Numbered from the stretch's first letter, positions 51,311-60,892 are shown. The stretch: 64,000 nucleotides of DNA from Limnobacter thiooxidans (GCF_036323495.1 NZ_AP028947.1:558001-622000); one strand, 5' to 3'. The notes: generated by a model not told the origin, from the letters alone. Program-made: numbers and translations.

Positions 51311-54300
51311 GTGAAGCTTGGTTCTACAATAGCGTACTACAGGTGTTCACGATTTTTCGGACGGTATTTCTTGCAGGAAGGAACAAACCACGCGCTGGCG
51401 CAACAGGTCAACGGCCACCCCGCACTTCGGCGCGCCGGGATCGTTTTGTTCTGGGTGCTGATTGCGGTATACACTCCACTGTGCCTGGCCTTGCTTGCCA
51501 TTAAGTGGCTGGTTCTGCCGGAGATTGATCGGTATCGGCCCGAGATTCAGCATTTTCTTCAAACCCGAACTGGTGCCCCCATTGAATTGGGTGAAATCCG
51601 GGCCAGCTGGCAGGGTTTCGGCCCACAGTTTGTTGTTGACCATGTTCGTCTGCCCCAACCAAGTGGTGCCACTGGTTTTCAGGCCGACCGAATTCGAATG
51701 GACTGGTCACTGCCCAGCATTCTGGCCTTTCGGCCGCGTTTGAAAAATCTTGAAATTCATTCACCTGAACTGAGTGTGCAGCGAAACCCGCAAGGGGTGT
51801 TCGAGGTGGCAGGCCAGCCCATTGTGGACGATGGCAGCAAGGGAAACCCTGCACTGGACTGGTTGTTGGCCCAGCAACGCGTGTTGCTCAAAAATGGCGT
51901 GCTGACCTGGCATGATGCCATGGGCCAGTACCCCGATGCACAAGCCATGGACGCAGAGCTGTTGCTCGAGAATGGCTTGAGCCGACATTCGGCCGGGCTG
52001 GTGTTCAACGTACCCGGCGTGGCGCAAACCCCGGTCAAGGCCAACCTGAATTTCAAAACACCATTGCTGGAAGCCGTGCATGGCGACATTCAGAAATGGA
52101 AAGGCACTTTCTTTCTGGATGTGGTTGTTGACCAGGCAGCACCCATTGACTCAGTTTTCAAAACCTTGGGTCTTGATGTGGACCTGACAAAGCCCCAAGG
52201 CAAGCTGTGGCTGGATTTTGAAAACGGGTTGGTGCAAAGGTCTGTTCTGGATGCCAGGGTTGCCAAGCTGCGGTTTTCAAATGATGCCGTGAATGCGCCG
52301 CCGTTTGACATGGTGAACACCAGCGCCTTGATTGAAGTGGCTGGCGAGCACTTTCTGTTGAAACCTGAAGCCATTGCCATTCGCCGTTTGAAAGGCCAGA
52401 TTGCCGGTTTGAAGCAGTTTGGCCCCACGGATTTGTCGGCCACCCGAAGAGTGGTTGATGAGGGTGTTCAGTGGGGGTTGCGGGTCAATCAACTGGACGC
52501 GGCGCAGGCCAAAGCGATCGCGCTCGAGTTGGGTCCGCATGTTGGGCAGGCCGGTAAGCTGGACGCTTTCACGGATCTGGAAATCTCGGGACGAATCAAC
52601 CAGGTTGATGTGAACTGGACTACCCAGGGAGAAACCCCGTACAGCGATTCCCTCGCATTCAGTTCCGACATTGATTTCAGCCAGCTCACCGTGCTGTATC
52701 GCGAAGCATCAGGCAAAGCGAATGCCGCAAATGGAAAGGTGACCGGCTTTCGAAACCTCAGCGGCCGTTTCAAAGGCGATGACCGGAAAGGTGAATGGAC
52801 CCTGACCGGCAAAAATGCGGAAGTTGCCTTGCCCGAAGTGTTTGCTGCCGACTTGCTTGCGTTTGACGAGCTGGCAGGTTCCGGGGGCTGGAAAAATGTG
52901 TTTGACGGCACCTTGCCCGTTGAGTTTTCCGTGGCCGGCCTGAAGGTGCGCAATACCGACTTGCAGGCGCAGGTTGCCGGCACTTATGAATTTCGACGAA
53001 ACGAACCGGATTTCGTGGACGTACGGGGCACCTTGCCAACCGCCAATCTGGCAAAGGTCTCCAACTATCTGCCGCTGGTTGTGGGCAACAGTGCCCGCGA
53101 ATGGCTGAAGACCAATATTCTGGCTGGTGTGGCCCAGAACGGCCGGTTTGAATTGTCGGGGCGATTGAACGATTTCCCCTTTGACGGCCCGAAACAAAAA
53201 GGGGTGTTCAGCATTGAGGTGCCTTTTGACAACGGCGAGCTGACTTATGCACCGGGCTGGCCTGCTATTCAGAAGGTCAAGGGCAAGGCCACCTTCGCGG
53301 GCAAACGCATGCTGATTCAGGCCGACACGGCGGAATCGCTGGGCGTGCAACTCAAGAAAGTGGAAGCCCGAATCGACAATCTGGATGCCTGGGAACCACT
53401 CCTTGTGATCAAGGGCACTGGCCTTGGCGAGCTTGGAAAAATGGTCGAATTCGTCAATCAGAGCCCTGTGCGCGAGATATTGAATGAGGCCTTGGTCAAT
53501 GCTGAAGTGGAAGGCGCTGCCAACCTGGACTTGCAGTTGAGCATTCCGATTGCTGACCCGCAGAAAACACAGGTTCAGGGTGCACTTGCGTTGAAAGGCA
53601 ATTCGATTCGTGTTGTTCGGGGTATGCCCCTTGTCAGCAACACCGAAGGGTTGATCCGTTTTTCAAACAAGGGCCTGTTCATTGAACAGCTGCAAGGCCA
53701 GGCCCTGGGCGGGCCAGTGCTAATCAAAGGCACTACAGACACGGCTGGCCGAATGGAAATCAAGGCCACCGGTACAGCCCGGGCCAAGGGCCTGGCCCAG
53801 TATTTGAACCCGCTTGCCGAGCCCTACCTGGCAGGTTCCACCCCCTACACCGTGGTTGTTTCAACCCGTGAGAATGGCATCGCAGTTGATGTAGCCAGTC
53901 AGTTGCAAGGCCTGGAAGTGAAACTGCCTGGCCCTTTTGCCAAAAAACCGGAGAGCCGTTTGCCCTTCCGGCTAAACCAGACTGTCAACTCGCAAGGGCA
54001 GCGCTGGACAGTGGATCTGGGGCCAGAAGGCAAACCTTTGGCCCAAGTGCGCGCTCTTGTTCTGGACGAGCAAGGCCAGGCTGGCATTGATTCATTGCAG
54101 TTTGCAGTTGGGGCTCCGCTTGCACCGGCCACCCCTGGCATTCAAGGGGATGTGCGCATGGCTGTCCTTGATGTTGACACTTGGCGGGCCATTGCCAATG
54201 ACATCACCTCGGCCTCGGGCAATATGGGGTTGATGAACGGCTTTTTTGACAACGCATCAGGCGGCCCGGCGATCAACCTGAAGGTGGGTATACGGGCTGA

Positions 54301-55426
54301 CCGCCTCAACATCGGCAGCAAATCGTTTGAAGGCGTCTCAGTCGCAGCGCGCACCATTGAAAGCCGCTGGCAATTCGACATCAAAGGCAAGGGCGTTGAC
54401 GGTTATGTGTCCTGGGTTTCTGACAAACAAAGGCCTGAAGGCGCTTTGCTGGCCCGGTTTAAAACCCTGGTTATTCCCAAGACACTGGACAGCGGCATGC
54501 GCGATTTGGTGGAGGAACCTGCGTCCAGCATTCCGGCGCTGGACGTACAGGTCGACAGCTTTACCCTGAACGACGTGGTGCTGGGCAAACTCAAGTTGAT
54601 TGCCGTAAACCAGACTCGCGAAGAACAGGCCAAGGCCACGTTAAGCCAGCGGCCCAAGGAATGGCGACTTGAGTCATTGAGAATTGAAAACCCGGAATCG
54701 GTGACCCAGGCCAAGGGCATTTGGCAGTACGACGAAAACCTGCGCAATCAGCGCACCGACATTGAAGTCAACCAGACGGTCAAAAATGGCGGCGCACTGC
54801 TGGCCAGGCTGGGTATGGAAGATGTATTTCAAGGTGGGGAGGGTAGTCTGGTCGGGCGATTGCGCTGGAACGATGCACCCACGACCATTGATTACGGCAG
54901 CCTGAGTGGACAATTCAAATTGAAAAGTGTGAAAGGCCAGTTTTTAAAAGCAGACCCCGGTGTGGCGAAGTTGCTCGGCGTGCTTTCGCTGCAAAGCATT
55001 CCACGTCGGTTCACGCTTGATTTCAAGGACGTGTTTTCTGATGGCTTTGCCTACGACACCATGGAAGCCGATGTGGTGCTGAAAGAGGGTATTGCCAGCA
55101 CCCAGAACTTCAAAATGACCGGCCCCAGTGCCACGGTTGTGATGGATGGTGACCTGGATCTCGAAAGTGAAACCCAGAACATGAATGTGGTGGTACTTCC
55201 TGATTTGAACCCAGCCGGTGGTTCACTGATTTACTCCGTGATTGCGGCCAACCCGGCCGTTGGAATTGCCTCCCTGATCGCAGACTTTGTTTTGAAAGAC
55301 CCCTTGGCTAAGATATTCTCGTTTCAGTACCGCGTCAGCGGGCCATGGGTTGCACCGGTCATTGAACGCGTGCGCAAAGGCGACGCCGTTACCCCTCCCA
55401 CCAGCGAAACCAACCCAAGGCCGTAA
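51311..55426 (+). CDS. yhdP: YhdP-family AsmA/TamB-like giant protein
   Basis: A 1371-residue inner-membrane-anchored periplasmic protein: N-terminal helix (VLFWVLIAVYTPLCLALLAI), a long repetitive strand-rich middle and the C-terminal AsmA-like part (FKSVKGQFLKADPG; FTLDFKDVFSDGFAYDTMEA; DGDLDLESETQNMNVVVLPD). YhdP is one of the AsmA-like proteins moving phospholipid to the outer membrane. The start at 51311 is a GTG and the exact start is uncertain. The ORF to tldD forms the usual block yhdP-nit-tldD. Confidence 0.92.
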   Translation: MKLGSTIAYYRCSRFFGRYFLQEGTNHALAQQVNGHPALRRAGIVLFWVLIAVYTPLCLALLAIKWLVLPEIDRYRPEIQHFLQTRTGAPIELGEIRASWQGFGPQFVVDHVRLPQPSGATGFQADRIRMDWSLPSILAFRPRLKNLEIHSPELSVQRNPQGVFEVAGQPIVDDGSKGNPALDWLLAQQRVLLKNGVLTWHDAMGQYPDAQAMDAELLLENGLSRHSAGLVFNVPGVAQTPVKANLNFKTPLLEAVHGDIQKWKGTFFLDVVVDQAAPIDSVFKTLGLDVDLTKPQGKLWLDFENGLVQRSVLDARVAKLRFSNDAVNAPPFDMVNTSALIEVAGEHFLLKPEAIAIRRLKGQIAGLKQFGPTDLSATRRVVDEGVQWGLRVNQLDAAQAKAIALELGPHVGQAGKLDAFTDLEISGRINQVDVNWTTQGETPYSDSLAFSSDIDFSQLTVLYREASGKANAANGKVTGFRNLSGRFKGDDRKGEWTLTGKNAEVALPEVFAADLLAFDELAGSGGWKNVFDGTLPVEFSVAGLKVRNTDLQAQVAGTYEFRRNEPDFVDVRGTLPTANLAKVSNYLPLVVGNSAREWLKTNILAGVAQNGRFELSGRLNDFPFDGPKQKGVFSIEVPFDNGELTYAPGWPAIQKVKGKATFAGKRMLIQADTAESLGVQLKKVEARIDNLDAWEPLLVIKGTGLGELGKMVEFVNQSPVREILNEALVNAEVEGAANLDLQLSIPIADPQKTQVQGALALKGNSIRVVRGMPLVSNTEGLIRFSNKGLFIEQLQGQALGGPVLIKGTTDTAGRMEIKATGTARAKGLAQYLNPLAEPYLAGSTPYTVVVSTRENGIAVDVASQLQGLEVKLPGPFAKKPESRLPFRLNQTVNSQGQRWTVDLGPEGKPLAQVRALVLDEQGQAGIDSLQFAVGAPLAPATPGIQGDVRMAVLDVDTWRAIANDITSASGNMGLMNGFFDNASGGPAINLKVGIRADRLNIGSKSFEGVSVAARTIESRWQFDIKGKGVDGYVSWVSDKQRPEGALLARFKTLVIPKTLDSGMRDLVEEPASSIPALDVQVDSFTLNDVVLGKLKLIAVNQTREEQAKATLSQRPKEWRLESLRIENPESVTQAKGIWQYDENLRNQRTDIEVNQTVKNGGALLARLGMEDVFQGGEGSLVGRLRWNDAPTTIDYGSLSGQFKLKSVKGQFLKADPGVAKLLGVLSLQSIPRRFTLDFKDVFSDGFAYDTMEADVVLKEGIASTQNFKMTGPSATVVMDGDLDLESETQNMNVVVLPDLNPAGGSLIYSVIAANPAVGIASLIADFVLKDPLAKIFSFQYRVSGPWVAPVIERVRKGDAVTPPTSETNPRP

Positions 55427-55427
55427 C

Positions 55428-56234
55428 ATGTCCAAGCCAATGACCGTAGCCAGCCTGCAAATGATTTCCACGCCCGATTTGGAACGCAATCTGGACATAG
55501 CCCAACGCCTGATAGGCCAGGCCGCCAAGCTGGGTGCCCGCATGGTATTGCTGCCCGAGTATTTCTGCCTGATGGGCCAGAAAGACACCGACAAACTGGC
55601 CATTGCCGAACAGTTTGGCCACGGGCCCATTCAACAGTTTCTCGCCGATCAGGCGGTGGTTCGCAACGTGCACATTGTGGCTGGCACCTTGCCCATTGCC
55701 AGCGGCACGGAAGGCCGGGTGTACAACACCACATTGGTATTCGATCCAAAAGGGCAATGCACGGCACGGTACGACAAAATTCACCTGTTCTGCTTCACCA
55801 AGGGGCAGGAAAGTTACGACGAAGCCCGCGTGCTGTTACCAGGCACAAAACCGGTGGTGGCCGATGTGGACGGCTTCAAGATTGGCTTGTCCGTGTGCTA
55901 CGACCTTCGCTTCCCTGAGCTGTACCGCGCCATGGGCAAAGTGGATTTGATCGTGATGCCCGCCGCATTCACCTACACCACCGGCCGTGCGCACTGGGAA
56001 GTGCTAATGCGCGCCCGGGCCATTGAAAACCAGTGCTACGTGTTGGCCTGCGGGCAGGGTGGTGTTCACGAGAACGGCCGGCGCACTTGGGGACATTCCA
56101 TGTTGGTGAACCCGTGGGGTGAGGTTGAGAATGTATTGGCAGAAGGCGAGGGTGTGGTGCTGGGCCAGCTTGACCCTGCTAAGATAGACGATGTGCGAAA
56201 CAGCTTGCCCGCGCTTGCGCACCGCGTGCTTTAA
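55428..56234 (+). CDS. Nitrilase-superfamily carbon-nitrogen hydrolase (Nit-like)
   Basis: A 268-residue hydrolase of the Nit/omega-amidase group: catalytic triad Glu44 (LLPEYF), Lys117 (YDKIHLF) and Cys157 (VCYDLRFPEL). Nit1-type members remove deaminated glutathione. ATG 55428 has AAGG just upstream; it begins two bases after the yhdP stop. tldD follows 10 bases downstream. Confidence 0.93.
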   Translation: MSKPMTVASLQMISTPDLERNLDIAQRLIGQAAKLGARMVLLPEYFCLMGQKDTDKLAIAEQFGHGPIQQFLADQAVVRNVHIVAGTLPIASGTEGRVYNTTLVFDPKGQCTARYDKIHLFCFTKGQESYDEARVLLPGTKPVVADVDGFKIGLSVCYDLRFPELYRAMGKVDLIVMPAAFTYTTGRAHWEVLMRARAIENQCYVLACGQGGVHENGRRTWGHSMLVNPWGEVENVLAEGEGVVLGQLDPAKIDDVRNSLPALAHRVL

Positions 56235-56244
56235 AGGATTCATC

Positions 56245-57714
56245 ATGAAAGTAGTAGACCCCGCCATCTCCAACCTGGCCACAGCCCAAAGCCTGCTTTG
56301 GACCCCTTACGGCATTGACGAAAGCCATATTCAAAAGGCTTTTGGCGAAATTTTTTCCCACAAGGTGGATTTCGCTGATCTGTACTTTCAGTACGGTTGC
56401 GTGGAAGGCTGGTCGCTCGACGAAGGCATCGTGAAATCGGGTAGCTACAACATTGAGCAAGGCGTGGGTGTGCGTGCGGTCAGCGGCGACAAAACCGCCT
56501 TTGCGTATTCTGATGACATTGCATTCAAGCCCATTCTGGCTGCAGCCAAGTCGGTGCGTGAAATTGCCAACCTGGGCAAAACAGCCAACCGCAATTTGAA
56601 AACCGGCAAAGGTTTTGCCGATGCAGAAAGCCGTGCCTTGTACAGCGCGTTGAACCCCATTCCAACGTTAACTTCCACCGAGAAAGTGGATCTTCTCAAG
56701 CGCCTGGAGCAGTTTGCCCGCAAGCGCGACAAGCGCGTGAAGCAGGTCATGGCCAACATCGTGGGTGCTTACGACGTGGTGCTGGTGGCCCGAAGCGACG
56801 GCATTCTGGCCGCCGATGTTCGCCCATTGGTGCGTGTCAACGTGAGCGTGGTGGTTGAACAGAAAGGCCGCCGCGAAACCGGTTCGTCCGGTGCGGGCGG
56901 CCGTTACGATTTTGCGATGTTTACCGATGCATTCCTGATGCACCATGCCCACACGGCAGTGGACCAAGCCCTGATCAACCTGGAAGCCCGCCCAGCCCCG
57001 GCTGGCGCGCAAACCGTGGTGTTGGGTTCCGGCTGGCCCGGCATTCTGCTTCACGAAGCGATTGGCCACGGTTTGGAAGGCGACTTCAACCGCAAGGGCA
57101 GCAGCGCATTTTCAGGCATGATTGGCCAGCGTGTGGCTGCCAAGGGCGTCACCATTGTGGACGACGGCACATTGGCCAACCGCCGTGGTTCGCTGAACAT
57201 TGACGACGAAGGCAACAAAACCCAGTGCACCACCCTGATTGAAGACGGTATTTTGAAAGGCTACATTCAGGACATCACCAACGCACGCCTGATGAAAATG
57301 CCGGTAACGGGTAACGGTCGCCGCGAAAGTTTCGCCCACCTGCCCATGCCCCGCATGACCAACACCTACATGCTGAACGGCGACAAAACGCCGGAAGAAA
57401 TCATTGCCAGTGTCAAAGACGGTGTGTACGCCGTGAATTTCGGCGGTGGCCAGGTTGACATCACCAGTGGCAAGTTCGTGTTCTCGGCTTCACTGGCCTA
57501 CAAAATTGAAAACGGCAAAATCACCTACCCATTGAAAGGCGCCACGCTGATTGGCAATGGCCCCGAATCACTGACCAAAATCAGCATGGTGGGCAATGAC
57601 ATGGCGCTGGACGATGGCGTGGGCACTTGTGGCAAGGAAGGTCAAAGCGTGCCTGTGGGCGTGGGTCAACCAACCTTGCGAATCGACGGTTTGGTTATGG
57701 GTGGCACTCAGTAA
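56245..57714 (+). CDS. tldD: TldD protein, metalloprotease subunit
   Basis: TldD forms the catalytic part of the TldD/TldE protease, which matures microcins and CcdA-type proteins. The 489-residue product carries the metal motif HEAIGHGLEGD and the C-terminal GTCGKEGQSVPVGVGQPTLR. ATG 56245 has an AAAGGA site. TldE (pmbA) is not in the window, as usual when the two are unlinked. Confidence 0.95.
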   Translation: MKVVDPAISNLATAQSLLWTPYGIDESHIQKAFGEIFSHKVDFADLYFQYGCVEGWSLDEGIVKSGSYNIEQGVGVRAVSGDKTAFAYSDDIAFKPILAAAKSVREIANLGKTANRNLKTGKGFADAESRALYSALNPIPTLTSTEKVDLLKRLEQFARKRDKRVKQVMANIVGAYDVVLVARSDGILAADVRPLVRVNVSVVVEQKGRRETGSSGAGGRYDFAMFTDAFLMHHAHTAVDQALINLEARPAPAGAQTVVLGSGWPGILLHEAIGHGLEGDFNRKGSSAFSGMIGQRVAAKGVTIVDDGTLANRRGSLNIDDEGNKTQCTTLIEDGILKGYIQDITNARLMKMPVTGNGRRESFAHLPMPRMTNTYMLNGDKTPEEIIASVKDGVYAVNFGGGQVDITSGKFVFSASLAYKIENGKITYPLKGATLIGNGPESLTKISMVGNDMALDDGVGTCGKEGQSVPVGVGQPTLRIDGLVMGGTQ

Positions 57715-57834
57715 TCACCACGGTAATCAAATATCCTGATTTTTCAGTGGGATGCAAGCCACACGTCAAGAAGGCTTGCTAATATTCACACTTGCGCGCT
57801 TGCACAGCGGCCTTGAATTGATTACATTAAAAAG

Positions 57835-57921
57835 ATGAACATGAACTTTTCGCACTCTTTTTATGCATTTTTTGGCTTCTTTGCCTGGTTTGGGCAAGCG
57901 GCGGAAGAGGGTTGTGCGTAA
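57835..57921 (+). CDS. Phe-rich leader peptide of the aroG attenuator
   Basis: A 28-codon frame starting ATG 57835 (AAAAG before it) and ending TAA 57919-57921. Residues 5-19 read FSHSFYAFFGFFAWF: in all, seven Phe, one Tyr and one Trp. Chance production of such a run immediately before a hairpin-plus-T-run and a DAHP synthase gene is unlikely. E. coli pheL, the leader of pheA, is similar in kind. Ribosome pausing at the Phe codons when charged tRNA-Phe is low would let the downstream gene be transcribed. ATG 57841 would give the same peptide without two residues. Confidence 0.85.
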   Translation: MNMNFSHSFYAFFGFFAWFGQAAEEGCA

Positions 57922-57964
57922 AAACACATAGTTCGAACAGATCCCAAAACCGCCAGGCCTGAAC
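57888..57964 (+). promoter_or_regulatory. Candidate antiterminator of the aroG leader
   Basis: The arm GTTTGGGC (57888-57895) can pair with GCCTGAAC (57957-57964), and the inner GGCGG (57900-57904) with CCGCC (57950-57954). The 3' part includes the ascending arm and loop of the terminator, so the two structures exclude each other. The 5' arm begins at the last Phe codon, so a ribosome halted further upstream leaves it free, and one at the stop codon covers it. Pairing found by eye. Confidence 0.6.
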
Positions 57965-57983
57965 CTCCTGGCGGTTTTTTTTT
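57946..57983 (+). terminator. Attenuator terminator before aroG
   Basis: AAAACCGCCAGG (57946-57957) and CCTGGCGGTTTT (57967-57978) form a perfect 12-bp stem around a 9-base loop, followed by T residues to 57983. It lies between the leader peptide stop and the aroG start at 58032, so it can only act as an attenuator. The stretch 57715-57834 upstream probably holds the promoter: TAATAT at 57780-57785 is a -10 candidate, but no good -35 was found. Confidence 0.9.
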
Positions 57984-58031
57984 GAACCGACACTTTGAAC
58001 AGAAAGCGCGCCAGCATTCAGGAGAATTGGC

Positions 58032-59096
58032 ATGAACACGGTAACAGACGACTTGAGAATCAAAGAAATTAAAGAACTGACCACCCCTGCGGCCTTGATC
58101 GCAGAAGTGCCCATTACCGCAGCCATTGCTGAAACTGTGTCGGGCAGCCGCAACGCCATGCACAAGATTTTGCATGGTGGCGATGACCGCCTGATCGTGG
58201 TCATGGGCCCTTGCTCCATTCACGACGTGAAAGCGGCCATGGAATATGCCAACAAGCTGAAGGTGTATCGCGAGAAATACGCGGAAGACCTGGAAATCGT
58301 GATGCGTGTGTATTTCGAAAAGCCCCGCACCACAGTGGGCTGGAAAGGCTTGATCAACGACCCCGATCTGGATGGCAGTTTCCAGATCAACAAAGGCCTG
58401 CGCATGGCGCGTGAAGTGCTGTTGAACATCAACGCACTGGGCTTGCCCGCCGGCACTGAATTTCTGGACATGATCACTCCCCAGTACATTGCCGATTTGG
58501 TCAGCTGGGGCGCCATTGGTGCCCGCACTACTGAAAGCCAGATTCACCGTGAATTGTCCAGTGGCTTGAGCTGCCCAGTGGGTTTCAAAAACGGAACCGA
58601 TGGCAATGTGAAAATTGCAGTCGACGCCATCAAGGCAGCGCAACACCCGCACCATTTCTTGAGCGTAACCAAGGAAGGTCGCAGCGCCATTGTGAGCACT
58701 TCAGGCAATGAAGACTGCCACATCATTTTGCGTGGCGGCAAAGGCCCGAATTACGATGCAGCTTCGGTAGAAGCGGCAGCGGCCGACATTGGCAAAGCGG
58801 GCTTGGCTGCACGCATCATGATCGACGCCAGCCACGGCAACAGCAGCAAGGTGCCCAAAAACCAGGTGGGTGTGTGTGAAAACATTGCGGAGCAGTTGGC
58901 CGCAGGCGATGCCCGCATCATGGGTGTGATGGTTGAAAGCCACTTGGTGGAAGGCCGGCAAGACCTTGAACCCGGCAAGCCATTGACCTACGGCCAAAGC
59001 ATTACCGATGGCTGCGTAGGTTGGGACGACAGCCTGCAAGTGCTTGAAACACTGGCCCAGGGCGTGCGCAAGCGCAGGTTGGCGCAGGTGGCATAA
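58032..59096 (+). CDS. aroG: 3-deoxy-7-phosphoheptulonate synthase (DAHP synthase, class I)
   Basis: The first enzyme of aromatic amino-acid synthesis, joining phosphoenolpyruvate and erythrose 4-phosphate. The 354-residue product has MGPCSIHD, KPRTTVGWKGLINDPDLDGS, GARTTESQIHRELSSGL, GFKNGTDG and MIDASHGNSSK, the AroG/AroF/AroH class. It is preceded by a Phe-rich attenuator. aroE is 10 kb upstream but in another operon. Confidence 0.96.
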   Translation: MNTVTDDLRIKEIKELTTPAALIAEVPITAAIAETVSGSRNAMHKILHGGDDRLIVVMGPCSIHDVKAAMEYANKLKVYREKYAEDLEIVMRVYFEKPRTTVGWKGLINDPDLDGSFQINKGLRMAREVLLNINALGLPAGTEFLDMITPQYIADLVSWGAIGARTTESQIHRELSSGLSCPVGFKNGTDGNVKIAVDAIKAAQHPHHFLSVTKEGRSAIVSTSGNEDCHIILRGGKGPNYDAASVEAAAADIGKAGLAARIMIDASHGNSSKVPKNQVGVCENIAEQLAAGDARIMGVMVESHLVEGRQDLEPGKPLTYGQSITDGCVGWDDSLQVLETLAQGVRKRRLAQVA

Positions 59097-59144
59097 CTGG
59101 TCCAAGAAGTAAAAGCTTCGCTACAAATGTTGTAAAAGCTTGAA

Positions 59145-59175
59145 ATTGAATGGCGCCTAGCAAGCGCCATTCAAT
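59145..59175 (+). terminator. Perfect 12-bp hairpin after aroG
   Basis: ATTGAATGGCGC (59145-59156) and GCGCCATTCAAT (59164-59175) around a 7-base loop. No T-run follows, so it is a weak or factor-assisted terminator, or a transcript-end stabiliser. It marks the left edge of the accessory island. Confidence 0.55.
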
Positions 59176-59270
59176 GCCAATAAATTGACCTGATTTTCGG
59201 GGTCCGTTTTTTTGTGGAACTTTGTTCTTGGGCATCGCCACTATGTTCTCCTCAATTCCGGAGATACTCG

Positions 59271-60722
59271 ATGCATACACAACGTTCAGGCGCCAACGCA
59301 CACCAAGCCCTTTCATTCGACCACGCTGAAACACGTCGTACGCAGGCAGGCGCACAATTGGCGCATGTGCCAATAAGCCCGGCACAACTGGAATACCAGT
59401 TGAACACTTGGGCCACGAAGGGGGCGAAATATGAAAGAAGAAACGAAGCCAAACAACGAATTTTGGAAGCCCATCGCACTGGGGCTGATCGACTTGATTT
59501 GAATGAGCTGTTCTTGAGCACTCTGCCTGAAAATATTGGGGCACTTACCAATCTGCAAACACTCAACCTTAACGTTAACCAACTGACCACACTGCCTAAA
59601 AGCATTGGGAACCTTACCAAGCTAAAAACCCTTAACCTTGGCTGCAATCCGCTAACCACCCTGCCTGAAGACATCGGCAAGCTTACGGGGCTTAAAGAGT
59701 TTTCCATCAGCAAAAACCCCCCACTGAAGTATTTACCCAGTGCATTGGCAGAGTTTCAGAGGCAGCATGGCGACTTAAAAGAACTCCCCCTGCTCGACTC
59801 CGTACCCAGTCAAGCAAGCCAAAGCGTGTCCGATATCAGCCCTGATGAGCTTAAGCTCTCGCAAACCCTGCTAAATCTGCCGCCGACGCTGGACACACTG
59901 ATCAAATTGAAAAAAATTGCCAGCACGCCCGGCGGGCAATTGCATGCCTTGGTCCCCAATGGTGGCAGCAGTCAAGGCAAGGCTTCCAGCCCACCCCGGG
60001 TTGTAAGCCCGAACACCGGTATGGCGGGTAACTATGTCGGACTGGCTGAATTGAAGCAGCAGCTTGCAGACCTGCAAGGCAATATGAAGGCCGTGGTTGC
60101 CAAAGCCGAGGCGCAGGCCTCGGCCGCCATCACCCTTTACCAAGCGGCAATCCGAACCGTCAATGAGGCAAAACAACAGCTCAGCCTGCATGGCATGAGC
60201 ACGCGATTGGAGCCGCAGGCTATGCGCATTTTATGGCGAAAGGTACTCAACCATAATAAATATGAAACTCAAGCGGTGCGAGGTATCATTGGCCGCAAAC
60301 CGGAAGTCACGGACTTGAGCCAACTGCCCAACATAGCAAGCACTTTGGCCGAACGAGCAGTCACCCTCAAAGGCGCGTTGTCCGACCTGGGCACTCCCCT
60401 TTCTGCGTCTGAGTTTGGGCGAGTGGTGACGGCTTATCTTAAGGAGCATGGGCGGCTTCACAGCGACGGCACGGTTGACCTGAACAAGAAACTGTGGGTT
60501 TGGAAGAACAAACTGGTGGGCTTGAAGAACCGCCAGCTGCTCAAAAAACTGAAAGAAATTCACAACACCGAAAACCGCGGTGGCGACTACAAGCTGGGTA
60601 TCGAGCTGTTTGCCCTACTCAAGAAAATGCCCAATGCAGCCCACCTTAACCCTTGGATACCCAGAAACACAATGAAACTACAGCAACTGATTGATGCCGA
60701 GAAAATAGAGTGGGTGAAGTAG
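59271..60722 (+). CDS. Leucine-rich-repeat protein, possible secreted effector
   Basis: A 483-residue protein with no signal peptide. Residues about 40-73 are helical (LNTWATKGAKYERRNEAKQR), and residues 74-162 hold about four 23-residue leucine-rich repeats (LSTLPENIG; LTTLPKSIGNLTKL; LTTLPEDIGKLTGL). The pre-repeat helices with RNEAKQRILEAH and LDLNELFLSTLPE recall the pre-LRR helices of IpaH/SspH/YopM type III effectors. The rest (about 165-483) is helical with two or three coiled-coil-like runs and no E3-ligase Cys motif seen. A GGAG site lies before ATG 59271. No secretion apparatus is in the window, so the effector idea is inference. Confidence 0.75.
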   Translation: MHTQRSGANAHQALSFDHAETRRTQAGAQLAHVPISPAQLEYQLNTWATKGAKYERRNEAKQRILEAHRTGADRLDLNELFLSTLPENIGALTNLQTLNLNVNQLTTLPKSIGNLTKLKTLNLGCNPLTTLPEDIGKLTGLKEFSISKNPPLKYLPSALAEFQRQHGDLKELPLLDSVPSQASQSVSDISPDELKLSQTLLNLPPTLDTLIKLKKIASTPGGQLHALVPNGGSSQGKASSPPRVVSPNTGMAGNYVGLAELKQQLADLQGNMKAVVAKAEAQASAAITLYQAAIRTVNEAKQQLSLHGMSTRLEPQAMRILWRKVLNHNKYETQAVRGIIGRKPEVTDLSQLPNIASTLAERAVTLKGALSDLGTPLSASEFGRVVTAYLKEHGRLHSDGTVDLNKKLWVWKNKLVGLKNRQLLKKLKEIHNTENRGGDYKLGIELFALLKKMPNAAHLNPWIPRNTMKLQQLIDAEKIEWVK

Positions 60723-60763
60723 CCGAAGCACATTCCAATATCAGCCTCGTAGTTCGGTTGCAG

Positions 60764-60803
60764 AAATCCCGCCAGTTTTAAAACCCTGGCGGGATTTTCT
60801 TTT
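60764..60803 (+). terminator. Rho-independent terminator after the LRR gene
   Basis: AAATCCCGCCAG (60764-60775), loop of 10 bases, CTGGCGGGATTT (60786-60797) and a T-rich run to 60803. A perfect 12-bp stem. It separates the LRR gene from the four small genes that follow. Confidence 0.9.
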
Positions 60804-60892
60804 CTGCAGATCGAAGTTCGCAATGCCGATTGTTTGAACCACCCCTAGGCAGTTGATACGTAGTAGTCCTTTCATGTTATGGGACTACGGCC

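Noticed and set aside
57780..57835. Sigma-70 promoter TTGCAC (57800) - TACATT (57823) for aroG
   Set aside because: It would start the transcript at the leader ATG itself and leave no ribosome site; the TAATAT at 57780 is a better -10 but lacks a -35, so no promoter is called.
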